From assembly GCA_012932865.1 (NCBI GenBank), contig SAXG01000037.1, positions 310,001-374,000 on the forward strand: DNA of 64,000 nt. The letters run 5' to 3'. Below, piece after piece: positions 55,901 to 63,904 of the stretch. The notes below the pieces were generated by a model. The model was not told the origin of the DNA, ran no database searches, and saw nothing but the letters and a program-made list of their open reading frames with translations. Each line of letters begins with the position of its first letter. Position 1 is the stretch's first letter. The DNA is from Amylostereum areolatum. Taxonomy: Eukaryota; Basidiomycota; Agaricomycetes; Russulales; Stereaceae. The translations under genes and the position numbers were made by a program.

Positions 55901-57019
55901 GTAGATCTTGCAGGGCTTGGGTTCGAAGCCGTCCTTCATGTCGATGGCATGATCCCATGGTCGCCGGTCGGGTAGTCGTTCAGAGGTTTTCTTGTCGAAT
56001 ACAGGTGCAAAGTCGCGGTATGGAGGGGGAACCAAGTCTTCAAAGGTTTGCGGGCGTGCATTTTCCCTTGAGTGCTCTGCAAGCTCTTGCGCCTTGGTGA
56101 AGCCCGCTCGGATTGGTACTGCCTCCGGGTTGGGGCCGTCAACCTCAGGAAGAATCCCAGCACGACGCAGGCCATTGATCTCCCAGTCTCGGAAGACCCT
56201 GGGTCGTTCGTCGTCGTCTTCAGTGAAAAGGCGGGCAGGTAAAGGTGAGAGATGGAATGTGCGGATGCGAACTCCTTTGACCCTGCGCGCGGGGATGACA
56301 TACGTAGGGATAGGGGCCCAGGAGACATACACTGGTTCTGGGAACGGGTCGTCCGGGGCTAGAGGTACCTTAGGGGCCGCATCAGCTCGAACGTTTTGCT
56401 GTGATCGGGTCGACGACGGTGTTCGCGGCTTTGTTGCAAGGTTTGTCACGGTCGGTTCGGAGAGGGTGCAAGAGGGAGGGCAGCGGAGCATGTCAACACG
56501 ATCTTGCTGCCAGTCTATGGTGGGGTTATGCTCATCGAGCCAGTCTGTTCCAAGGATCATATCGTGATCACCGATGTCGGTGATGAAGAACTCAGCTTCT
56601 TCCTCATGGTATGCCTTTGAGTCTTGCGAGTATATCCGGATCCGTTGGGTCGTCGTATCACGCACCCAGCCCATGATGTTCTCGGTGCCGTCCACGTTAC
56701 GCACGGGGAACGGGTTTTCTAGTTTTCTTGTAGTCAGCTTCTTGCGTTCAGCAAAGCTTCGGTTGATGATGATTCCTTCTGCACCGCTGTCAAGCAGTGC
56801 CTCTGCGTCGATTTGTCGGCCTGTCGCTCGTCCAATCATTTTGACCTTGAGCGTTATCGAGGGTGTCTGCCTGTTCTTCGTGACAGTAGAGAGGTGCACA
56901 CACGATGGATATGATTGCTCACATGAGGTCATAGATGATAGTACAGAGAAGCGATTGTAAGATGCCGATGATATAAGTCCTTTGCCTCCGCCAGACGACG
57001 CGACTGGGGGGCGTTTCAA
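52925..57019 (-). CDS. pol: gypsy2 pol (protease-RT-RNase H-integrase-chromodomain)
   Basis: One open frame of about 1,364 codons, entered by a -1 shift from gag at GATTTTTGAAAC; the frame has no ATG at its beginning. Protease LLDSGAEG at about residues 76-83; RT with [18 protein letters not shown] and [10 protein letters not shown]; RNase H with [19 protein letters not shown] and [10 protein letters not shown]; integrase with an HHCC finger (HPGRFKTYELV, GCATCQSTK), then STDFIVELP, SDRGPQFAG and TDGQTERENQNLEQ (D, D, E); the chromodomain near residues 1230-1290 (VEDIIDLKPTRNKKGIQYLV, KWAGYPDSENTWLP), which should direct integration toward modified histones. No disabling change was seen. Confidence 0.97.
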   Translation of the reverse strand: MKRPPVASSGGGKGLISSASYNRFSVLSSMTSCEQSYPSCVHLSTVTKNRQTPSITLKVKMIGRATGRQIDAEALLDSGAEGIIINRSFAERKKLTTRKLENPFPVRNVDGTENIMGWVRDTTTQRIRIYSQDSKAYHEEEAEFFITDIGDHDMILGTDWLDEHNPTIDWQQDRVDMLRCPPSCTLSEPTVTNLATKPRTPSSTRSQQNVRADAAPKVPLAPDDPFPEPVYVSWAPIPTYVIPARRVKGVRIRTFHLSPLPARLFTEDDDERPRVFRDWEINGLRRAGILPEVDGPNPEAVPIRAGFTKAQELAEHSRENARPQTFEDLVPPPYRDFAPVFDKKTSERLPDRRPWDHAIDMKDGFEPKPCKIYPLSPSEQIELDTFLDDHLKKGYIRPSKSPQASPFFFVKKKDGKLRPVQDYRELNKGTIKNEYPLPLISEIVDRLKGAKIFSKMDVRWGYNNVRIKEGDEWKAAFKTNRGLFEPTVMFFGLMNSPATFQAMMNELFKDLIDSGKVIIYMDDILVFTRTMEEHRAIVRQVLQRLQDNDLFLKPEKCVFEQDSVEYLGLIISHDKIAMDPVKVAGIQDWPTPRTVKDVQSFLGFGNFYRRFIKDFSKIARPLFDLTKKDCTWNWSTECQTAFNALKAAFTSSPVLVMPDPRKPYLVEVDASDFATGGILSQKGDDGHWHPVAYLSKALSEPERNYDIYDKELLAIIRALEAWRHYLEGAPDTVEIWTDHKNLEHFKTAQKLSRRQARWALFLTRFDFALVHKPGVSHRPDPMSRRPDHKQGVENDNKERILLDPKYFQIRATRPGAVTSLGDVELRRRIRDCKTKDIEVVQALDAILRNGPRTLVKNLQEWNYEEGLVLFRGKVYVPADDGLRRDIVKMYHESPLAGHPGRFKTYELVSREYWWPGMSVFVRDFVAGCATCQSTKTQSSRPHVDMIPNEVPDRPFGVISTDFIVELPDCEGYNAVNVVVDRLTKMVVTTPCTTKITSDGTADILFDKVYRHYGLADKIISDRGPQFAGQVMRTLNEKLGIKSALSTAYHPQTDGQTERENQNLEQFLRVFCNYRQDDWVKWLPFFEFSHNSRTHAATGKAPFEVLYGFLPKMYPSVNPSSKVPAVEERLRQLEEVRQEIKASLALASDLMKHYNGDTISKSTLFAVGDKVWLEGKNLKTTRPKAKLAAKRFGPFEIVDIISPVNYRLKLPNTWRIHPVFHASLLTAYKETTAHGPNYEQPPPDLVDDEEEYDVEDIIDLKPTRNKKGIQYLVKWAGYPDSENTWLPRSSLSKVTDMIDAFHKRHPNAPRPVRSLGISFDDFLASTLADDIALQAKARLKGGVMSWIAPFLSSFADLVHATRHGT

Positions 57020-58041
57020 AAATCCTGCGACTCTAGGATATCCTTCAACAGTGCCACTGCCTGCTCCTTACCTTCCGCATCCAGATCCTTCAGCTGGCGA
57101 GTGATCGCCGCGATGGTTTTGGATGGGTCGGGAGCTGCTTTCGCAGTGGACGGAGCCGTGTTCGTCGGCAGGGGAGGGGCCTTGGACCCAGTCTCTACTG
57201 CGCCCACCCGTCGCGCGCTCGAGTCGCGGTTGGGGCAGTCGCGAGAGACGTGACCGGCTTGTCGACACATGAAGCACTTGCCTTCCCGCATCATTTTTGC
57301 GCGCTCGTCGTCCGTCAGCTTTGCAGGGCGGGTCGAGGTGTTGGTGAAGGCGCCGACTCGGCGCGACGAGGAGTCGTTGGTCGAACCGTTCGAGGTGAGC
57401 GCGACAGCCCCCTTGGACTGACTGCTCTTCCTCTCCGGGTTCTCTTCGAGCCACTGGTGGTTGATGCGGCGGGCGCGCTCCTTCCACTCCGCGAGCTTGG
57501 TGGGGAACGGGTACGACCGGGCCACCTGCTTGCCGAGGTCACGCTGAAGTCCCTTCTTGAAAAAGTGGATTAGCGCCTCGTCATCGTATGCTGACATGGT
57601 TGCCAGCATCTCAAACTCGGTGATAAAGTCAGTGACATCCCGGGTGGTCATTGCGAGCTCGTTGATCTTACGCTGAGCCTCTATCTTCGGATCGATGGGC
57701 ACGAAGTCTTTGCCAAACCTCTCGAAGAGCTCTTTGTAGGAGTTATAGTGGAGTGTTGGGGGCGTGGGGTCGAGGGTGTCGGCGTCTTCCTTCTCGTCTT
57801 CGTCGGCGAAGAGTTCCATGCGGCGATGCGTGGCCCAGGCTTTCGCCGTGTCGTCCTCCATCAGGCTGAGGAGGAGCATCATCTTGGCGTCATCTGTGGC
57901 ATAGACATCTTTGTTAACGCGCAGGAACATGCGGAGCTCGAGGGAGAACCGGAGGGTGTCGCGTCTATCGCCTTTGAATGGCTTTGGCTTGGGGCCGATC
58001 TCCCGCATGGAGACGGCAGGTTTGGATTCGGCGTCGGGCAT
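57016..58041 (-). CDS. gag: gypsy2 gag
   Basis: 341 residues, starting MPDAESKPAVSMREIG, nearly identical to gypsy1 gag. Gag core near residues 16-120, zinc knuckle CFMCRQAGHVSRDC near residue 245. The stop TGA overlaps pol by the -1 frame. The ATG at 58041 is the first ATG after the 5' LTR. Confidence 0.95.
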   Translation of the reverse strand: MPDAESKPAVSMREIGPKPKPFKGDRRDTLRFSLELRMFLRVNKDVYATDDAKMMLLLSLMEDDTAKAWATHRRMELFADEDEKEDADTLDPTPPTLHYNSYKELFERFGKDFVPIDPKIEAQRKINELAMTTRDVTDFITEFEMLATMSAYDDEALIHFFKKGLQRDLGKQVARSYPFPTKLAEWKERARRINHQWLEENPERKSSQSKGAVALTSNGSTNDSSSRRVGAFTNTSTRPAKLTDDERAKMMREGKCFMCRQAGHVSRDCPNRDSSARRVGAVETGSKAPPLPTNTAPSTAKAAPDPSKTIAAITRQLKDLDAEGKEQAVALLKDILESQDF

Positions 58042-59248
58042 CTTGTCGAAGGGGAGGGGGACGGTGAGGGATTGGGCGAGTTCTTGATCAAGGCGGCGTA
58101 GGGTTTCTCGTCGGCGTTCTTCTGCTTCTTCAACTTCGTCCTCAACTTGTTTTGCGACAAGGAAGTCGGCGGAGGTGAGGAATTGCTGGTTATGATGCCA
58201 CGACCAGTGATCTTGGACGGGACTGAACGAAGTGGGCTGCCACTCAACTACTGATCGTCCTGGGGTTCCGTTCTTGTTCCGTCTATAGGCGTACCACTTC
58301 CCAGTTGTGTCGTTGTGGTTGATCCCTTCGGGGACTTCGATTACAGTACGTCGACGGGGTGGGGGCGAGTTGGTCGGAGGGGGGTTCAGGAAGCGCTGTA
58401 GAACGTCCGCAGCGGTGGCAAAATCTGATTCTTCAACGTAGGGTTGTTCGTCACGGTCGTCGAAGTACCAGTCTCGACGTTGCCGGTTTGGTTCGTCGTG
58501 CAGCCAACGTACGGATTCCTTAGTCTGCTGCGAGGTGAGGATATAGTATTCTTCGGGACAATAGTCTCGAAAAACGCCTGGGGGGAGGTTCGGAGTGGGG
58601 GGACGAGGGGCTGTGGAGGACGTGATGATGGTCTAGAAGAAGTCCGCCGCGATGGGGCGACGGCCGAGGAGTTTCTTGGTGAGGTAGCCGGCTTTTACTG
58701 CCTGGCGGATCTTATGTTCGTGGTGGCGGCGACGAAGGGTCTTACCCTTGATGGTGGGACGGAGGACTGGTGGCGGGGTGGATTCGGGGGTCCGGCGGTT
58801 AAACTGGGAGACGGAGGTGAAACTGGTTTGGAGGATCGGGTTGGGGGCGTCTTGGATGAGGTATGTGTGGTAGGTGGGGGCGTGGAGGGTGAATTCAAGG
58901 CGTTCGAGGTCTACGTCGATGCACGTGGTGATCCGGACGTATAGGGCAAGGACGACAGTACCGTGATCCTTGTGCCACCTCCACTCGAAGATGGAAGTTG
59001 AGGCCGTGCGCGGTCCAGGGATCTTTCTTACAGAGGTTCTGTACGGGGACGAGGCAGTTGACGGTGACGGCGTCGGACCAAGGGTAGGGGAGTGGTGCGT
59101 CGTCGCGGGGGGTGATCGGCTTTCCGTTGAACGGGAGGAAAACCGGTGCGTTCGGGAGGTCCGTGGTGGGAGTTTTTTAACGTCGTGGAGACGGCAGAGG
59201 TAGATGGAGAGAGGGGTGCGAGGTAGGCGTAGGGGTAGACTGTCCAGG
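58042..59248 (-). pseudogene. gypsy2 ORF0 leader (AUG-less; upstream half frameshifted)
   Basis: Same organisation as the gypsy1 leader: no ATG on the coding strand in any frame, an in-frame TAG (near 58633-58635), then an open frame of 197 codons into gag. Relative to gypsy1 the half before TAG has a one-base shorter A-run (near 59175) and a two-base deletion (near 58994), so that half is out of frame here. The half after TAG has substitutions only, mostly synonymous in the gag frame. Confidence 0.6.
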
Positions 59249-59668
59249 TGTCAGAAACGCAGTTTATGAGACCGATGAACCGCCTAAGTCGCGACAATGG
59301 GAGGAGCGAGAAGAAAATAGATTCGAGAGTGCCGGGGTCTAGGGTAGTGCAACGTGCGCTACAGTACCGTATGACGAGATGGACAGTCTAGGGAAAAGGG
59401 AAGAGAAACACTGTCCTTATATACAAGTGGGTACGATGGTGCGACGCGATGCAATAGTGGTGCGAGCGGGGGAAACAATAAGGAAGGAGTCATGGGGCGG
59501 AGGACAAAGGTCCGGAGCAATGATGTCATAGATAAGGATGCGGAACCCCGCTCGGAAGTCCGGGCGATGACGTCGTTGAAGCATGTGATGTAAGGGAAAG
59601 TCATGTGCCGTGACGCGTCGCGTGTACGAGGTCTGCAAACGAAGAGAGAAATGGAGCGATCCGTGACA
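59249..59668 (-). repeat. gypsy2 5' LTR
   Basis: 420 bp, begins TGTCACGG on the coding strand at 59668. The TATA box is the complement of CCTTATATA near 59414. Confidence 0.95.
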
Positions 59669-59673
59669 AGAGC

Positions 59674-60850
59674 AGTGGAAGCACTGACACACGCAAGGGA
59701 TCACGTGCGGGCGGAGGCATCTGAAGCAGTGCGGAGGTTAGTGCTAATGCGGGACGGGGGAAAGGGAGGGGATGTATGCACCCTCATCGCGGGGATTTGC
59801 GGGACGACAATCGAGGATGACGGCATCGTCGGCATCGTCAGCGGTGGTGGCCTCCCAGGCGGGTCTGCGTGCGGTGGGGACGAGGCGGGGGGGAGGTCGC
59901 GGTAGTCGGGGTTGTGGAGGTCGCCGTCGCCGTCACCATCGACGTAGGCGTAGGCGTAGGCGTGTACGGAGTCGGGGGAGGCAGCGGCGGAGGTGGAGTG
60001 GGAGAGGTAGGTGGGGTCGAGGACATGGGAGACGTCGGCGCGTTGGTCGCGGTGGCGAGGCCGTGGCCGTTGGCGGGTGGCGAGGGCGTGGCCGTTGGCA
60101 GGTGGCGAAGCCGTTGGCGCTGGGGGCGACACGCGTTGGCATTGGGGGCGACGCACGCGTGGGCGTTTGCGGGTGACGAGGGCGGCGGCGCTGAGGGTGG
60201 CAGCGTTGAGGGCAATGGGCGTGGGCATTGGGGCGAGGCCGTCGGCGTTGGGGATGACGAAGCTGTGTGCATTGGGGGTGACGAGCACATTGACGTTGGG
60301 GGTGGCGAGCGCATTGGCGTTGGGGGGTGGCGAGCGCGTTGGCGTTGGGGGGTGACGAGGGCTTTGCCGGGAGGGACGCGCGTCGCCGTGGGGGCGACAA
60401 GCGCGTTGGCATTGGGGACGACGCGCGTCGCCGTTGGAGGCGACGTGCGCGTTGGCGGTGAAGGCGACAGGTGTGGAGGGCGGCGAGCGTTCGCCGTAGG
60501 GGCGATGGGCGCGTTGGCATTGAGGGCGATGGGGTGTGGGTGTTGAGGGCGGCGGCGAAATCGTTTGGGAGCGACGAGGGCGTGGGCCTTGCGGGTGATG
60601 AGGGCGTGGGGGGTGATGAAGCCGTCGCCGGTGGGGGCGACGCGCGTCGTCGTGGGGGTGACGGGCGCATTGGTGGTGAGGGCGACGGGCGCATTGGTGT
60701 TGAGGGCGACGGCGATGTTGTTGAAGGCGACGGGCGTGGGCATTGAGTGCGGCAGCGAGGTCGTTGAAAGCGGCGGCGAGGTCGACGAAGACGGCGGCGA
60801 CAACCAGGCCGGGTCCCCAACGACGACGGATGTCGTGGTTGAAGACAAAG
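59674..60850. repeat. GC-rich minisatellite inside element C
   Basis: From about 59850 to 60760 the sequence is built of degenerate 12-24 bp units such as GGCGTTGGGGGTGAC and GGGGGCGACGCGCGT. Long open frames on both strands here (Pro/Arg/Asn-rich or Gly/Val-rich) follow from the repeat composition. I do not support a gene. Confidence 0.75.
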
Positions 60851-61145
60851 AGTCGACGCGGCGTTGAGCGCCGATAATACTTACAAGTCACGTGACGTTT
60901 CCGTTCTCGAAATCCACTAAGTCGGAACTTTGCAAGTATTGACAGATTCAACTAAGTAACATGCTAAATTTCCCAAGTATGAAAGTAAACTACTACATTT
61001 CCAAGGATCCTCCCAAGTTCCACTTATTTCACCAAGGTAGTCAGTAATTTTGTCCCAAGTCCAAGTGCACCTAAGGCTGCTCTCCAAGTCTAAGTGGCTG
61101 GCCCAAGTTCTAAGTGTGTCTCAAGTACTGGGAGTTTTCCTGATG
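60851..61145. repeat. right subterminal region of element C
   Basis: No gene. Dense CCAAGT/AAGTCC words up to the terminal AGTTTTCCTGATG. Confidence 0.75.
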
Positions 61146-61311
61146 TGGGCTCTCCAGGTGTCTGTTGAAGGACCTCAAGTGCCGTGAGCAGTCGTGATTC
61201 CAACATGACAAACTCCGCGTTGAACTCAAAGCTGTCGACATCTGCATCTTGAGAAACTGGTTCATTGTTGCGGTCTGACCGCGTCGGGGAAGATGAAAAG
61301 AGAGATGTCAT
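61146..61311 (-). pseudogene. ZnII of element B, 5' part
   Basis: Starts at 61311 (MTSLFSSSPTRSD) and contains EFVMLESRLLTALEVL followed by QQTPGEP, matching FVRLEAKLLTAVHAL of ZnII-1. Cut by element C right after GEP; the frame runs into C and is meaningless beyond. The remainder is at 50293-52144. Confidence 0.85.
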
Positions 61312-61519
61312 GGCAGTGAGGATGGGGGAAAGGAACAGGGCGCAGAGATAATCGCGCCTTTGCCACGTCGCGACAAAGTGGCGGTCACGTGACATTTGCC
61401 GCCGCGGCCCGGGTCTGCGCAAACGGCCAAGTCGTTCAGCCGCGTCTTGCGCCTTGGATCTTGACCGCCATGTCGGCATCTTCCCCTCTCCTCTCCCTCT
61501 ATTCCACCACCATCTGCTC
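61312..61519. promoter_or_regulatory. bidirectional promoter, ZnI/ZnII of element B
   Basis: 208 bp between divergent starts, the third case of this spacing. It contains GTCACGTGAC at about 61384-61393, the same palindrome as in the ZnI-1/ZnII-1 interval (about 13589-13598). Confidence 0.6.
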
Positions 61520-62499
61520 ATGTCCACCCATCAAACGAAGCCCCTCACCAACTCTGCGCGCGAGCTCCGCCTCCGTTATGCCATCCTGAGAGCGCAGGAG
61601 CGGGCCCCGATAGACGAGCCGACGGAAAGGTGGTGGGGGACGTTTACCTCTGAGCTGGTGTGCAATGACGGTTTTTCGTCCCGAATATTGTACTGACCTT
61701 TTTCCATCAAATTTAGAATATCATTCGGGGTCGATCGCCGCTCCACCAGGTCAGTGCGATGCCATTCGAGTCTGTATTCACGGCGTGGTTTGAAGGCCTC
61801 CTGGAGCTGCCACTGGCAGGGGGAGTGCGGTGGCAGGAGATGCGCAGCCGCCAGGTCGTGTTCGAAGGGGACCCCACTCCGACAGCGCACGCGTGGTGGA
61901 TGAGCGACGGTGAGTAGCACATTGACTCCTCTATCATTCATTCACTGATCGACATGTCCGACAGACTTGTACCATGTCGCGCCGGACTTGTACCAAATCT
62001 TGCCGAACGCCACTCCGACCCCCCCTCCGACCGCCAATCGCGAACCATCGCCGGCCCCCCCCCTTCCCCCCACGCTCCATTTCGACCCACTCTCCGACGA
62101 ATCCGACGGGTCTCAAAAGTCCGACGCGTCCGATGATGAGGGCTTCAATGGCGGCGACCTTCCCGACCTGCCCGCCCTGCTGGCCCTGGGCGGAAACTCG
62201 TTCCAGGACATGGATGTTGAGATGGATGAGAACCCCGTTCAAGCCCCCCCAAAGGCGCCTACAGTCCCTCAAGAGGACGTAGCAATGGAAGATGCCTCGG
62301 GAGCCGACCAGGTGGCAGAGGAGCAGGTCGGCGATTCCGACGTCGGAGACGTCAGCGTTTACTCGTCGGACACCGACGGTGGTGTCGCAACGTGGCCGAA
62401 CGAGGTAAGTCTCCATTTGAATATCATTTCTTATTCTGATCCGCTCCCAGGCAGCGCGACTGCCTCCAGTGCGTCGCAGGGAACGGTCTGTGCTGGGCC

Positions 62500-62805
62500 T
62501 GTCACGGTTCGCCCTTTTGCTCCGCTTTTTCCTTGCTTTCTCGCGCTATCTGATCTCACACCTGTGGATCAATCCCCTTTGATGGCATCGCTTATGTGCC
62601 CCTTGGTCTGTGCACATCCCCTCCCTAGTATATATAGCTGGCCTGCATGTATCTAGTTCCTTAGTCTTTCCTCCTAGTCTTTACCGGCTTAGAGTGCAAT
62701 GTACTGTTCTCCCTTTGTTCCCTGATTCCCCCTTCCTCTGAGCCACTGCCTGTGTCGCGACTTAGAAGGCTATTGGATGCATTCCTTAGTCGGTCGTTCT
62801 TGACA
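62500..62805 (+). mobile_element. solo LTR, related second family (306 bp)
   Basis: Starts TGTCACGGTTCG and ends GTTCTTGACA, with a perfect 5-bp TSD GGGCC (62495-62499, 62806-62810). A TATA box TATATATAG is at 62629-62637. Shares TGTCACGG, TCGCGACTTAG and the TGACA end with the 420-bp LTRs, so it belongs to a related chromovirus family. Confidence 0.95.
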
Positions 62806-63027
62806 GGGCCCGCGACCACACGACCAGCTGCACGTGGTGCCGATCACGGAAGAAACCTTGCAGCCACCATACTGGTGGCACAAGCACGCCGAGGGCGGTG
62901 CACGACGCCCTTCGCGCTCAGGGCAAGGGACGGCTCCTACCAAAGTTCAACAAGAGAGCCCAGTCTATCCCCCCCAAATCGGACGCGAAGGCCAAGGCCA
63001 AGAACCTCAAGTTGAATGCCGCCAAGT

Positions 63028-63114
63028 CCGACGGCGGGAAGTCCAACACCGCCAGGTCCGACACCGCCAAGTCCGACACCACCAAGTCCGACGCTGCCAA
63101 GTCCAACACCACCA
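63028..63114. repeat. 15-bp coding repeat CACCGCCAAGTCCGA, about 6 copies
   Basis: Encodes KSD/NTA repeats in ZnI of B. Most units contain TCCGA or TCCAA. Confidence 0.9.
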
Positions 63115-63543
63115 AGTTGACAAAAGGAAAGGTCGACAAAGGCAAGGGTCGAGCGATCAAGGCATCGGGTAGTGGTGGTATGGGCGCATTTTATCCTTTT
63201 CATTCATCTTTCGTCTACTAACCCAGTTCTTATCCTTCTAGCTCACATCCACGTTCACCCGTCGGAAGAACTGGAGGACATGATCGTCCGCAATCTGGAC
63301 ACCTTTGCAAATGGGCTCCTGGCCCACCTCGAGGCACAACACGAGCTGCTCGACGAGGCGTTGAAGACCGCACAGGATAGCATGGACGCCAAGCTCGACG
63401 TCATGAGGTCTGCAAATGGCGACCTGACTCGTGAGGTCCAAAGCCTCGCTACCAAATGCGACAACATCGCCGACAACATCGCCGACTTCGTTCGCAGGAC
63501 GGAGGCCCTGGAGGCTCTGTTGAGGGACCGGGCTCAGGACTGA

Positions 63544-63904
63544 AATATATGTTACTCGGTGTTTCTTCGTTTTTTCTTGGATTCTGCATTCGAGATCCGA
63601 CCAATGTCGGACTTCTCTTCTTCCCTGTATATAATGAATATTGCATATAGTGTGGTAGTTGTATTGGTCATATAGGTCTCAGTAGTCATTGAATTGGAAT
63701 AAATGTTGTGTTAGTGTTTACTTTGAGCTTTCGGACCCCGTCGGATCCGACCCCCATTATGAACCCTCCAAATAACGGTCCATGTCCGTTTCCAGATGAT
63801 CGCATCCGACCACACATATGTCCGACCGACTTATCGGATCCGACAGACATGGATTTCTGAGCTCTGTGTCGGACACAACTCACATACCGAAACCTGACAG
63901 ACTA
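63544..63904. repeat. right subterminal TCGGA/TCCGA array of B
   Basis: ZnI 3' flank, no gene. From about 63730 to 63922 I count ten TCGGA or TCCGA sites, including perfect palindromes TCGGATCCGA at 63741-63750, 63834-63843 and 63913-63922 (the last runs into the terminal repeat). Confidence 0.85.

Larger units (their letters stand above)
52573..59668 (-). mobile_element. gypsy2, Ty3/gypsy chromovirus (gag and pol open)
   Basis: 7,096 bp with 420-bp LTRs at 59249-59668 (5') and 52573-52992 (3'), and TSD AGAGC (52568-52572, 59669-59673). The LTRs differ at about two positions by eye. gag and pol read open throughout, so the copy may be competent. A conserved ATG-free leader separates the 5' LTR from gag. 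The polypurine tract lies next to 52993. Same family as gypsy1 and the solo LTR at 3065. Confidence 0.97.
52145..61145. mobile_element. element C: non-autonomous TIR transposon carrying gypsy2
   Basis: The ends are inverted repeats (CATCAGGAAAACT, then ACTTG-rich). Without gypsy2 and its TSD it is about 1.9 kb and encodes no transposase I can see. Both subterminal parts are packed with CCAAGT/ACTTGG (left about 52155-52350, right about 60900-61130), the layout of transposase-binding arrays. Precise removal with a 2-bp overlap (TG on the plus strand at 52143-52144 and 61146-61147) rejoins ZnII as GEPNRKWW, which fits its paralogues. The superfamily is undetermined. Confidence 0.8.
61520..63543 (+). 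pseudogene. ZnI of element B, C6 zinc-cluster gene cut by a solo LTR
   Basis: Start MSTHQTKPLTNS. Exon 1 ends TERWWGTFTSEL; exon 2 ends TAHAWWMSD; exon 3 is acidic (LSDESDGSQKSDASDDE) and ends VATWPNE. The cluster exon begins RDCLQCVAGNGLCWA, is broken by the LTR at 62500-62805, and resumes RDHTTSCTWCRSRKKPCSHH. Ignoring the LTR the spacing is C-x2-C-x6-C-x8-C-x2-C-x6-C with W and H in the family positions. Then come (KSDTA)n repeats at about 63030-63112, a basic stretch KLTKGKVDKGKG and a C-terminal coiled-coil exon (about 63242-63543) ending EALLRDRAQD. The LTR adds 311 bp including the TSD and in-frame stops, so the protein should lose its cluster unless the LTR is spliced out. Confidence 0.82.

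Noticed and set aside
11433..59673. Same TSD AGAGC for KDZ-A and gypsy2 as evidence of one event
   Set aside because: The sites are 41 kb apart in different sequence (gypsy1 pol and element C) and the elements use different integration enzymes. A 5-bp coincidence is plausible.
59701..60951. Long minus-strand Pro/Arg/Asn-rich open frame
   Set aside because: It lies on a degenerate minisatellite that opens several frames on both strands. No domain, no conserved start, and composition is explained by the repeat.
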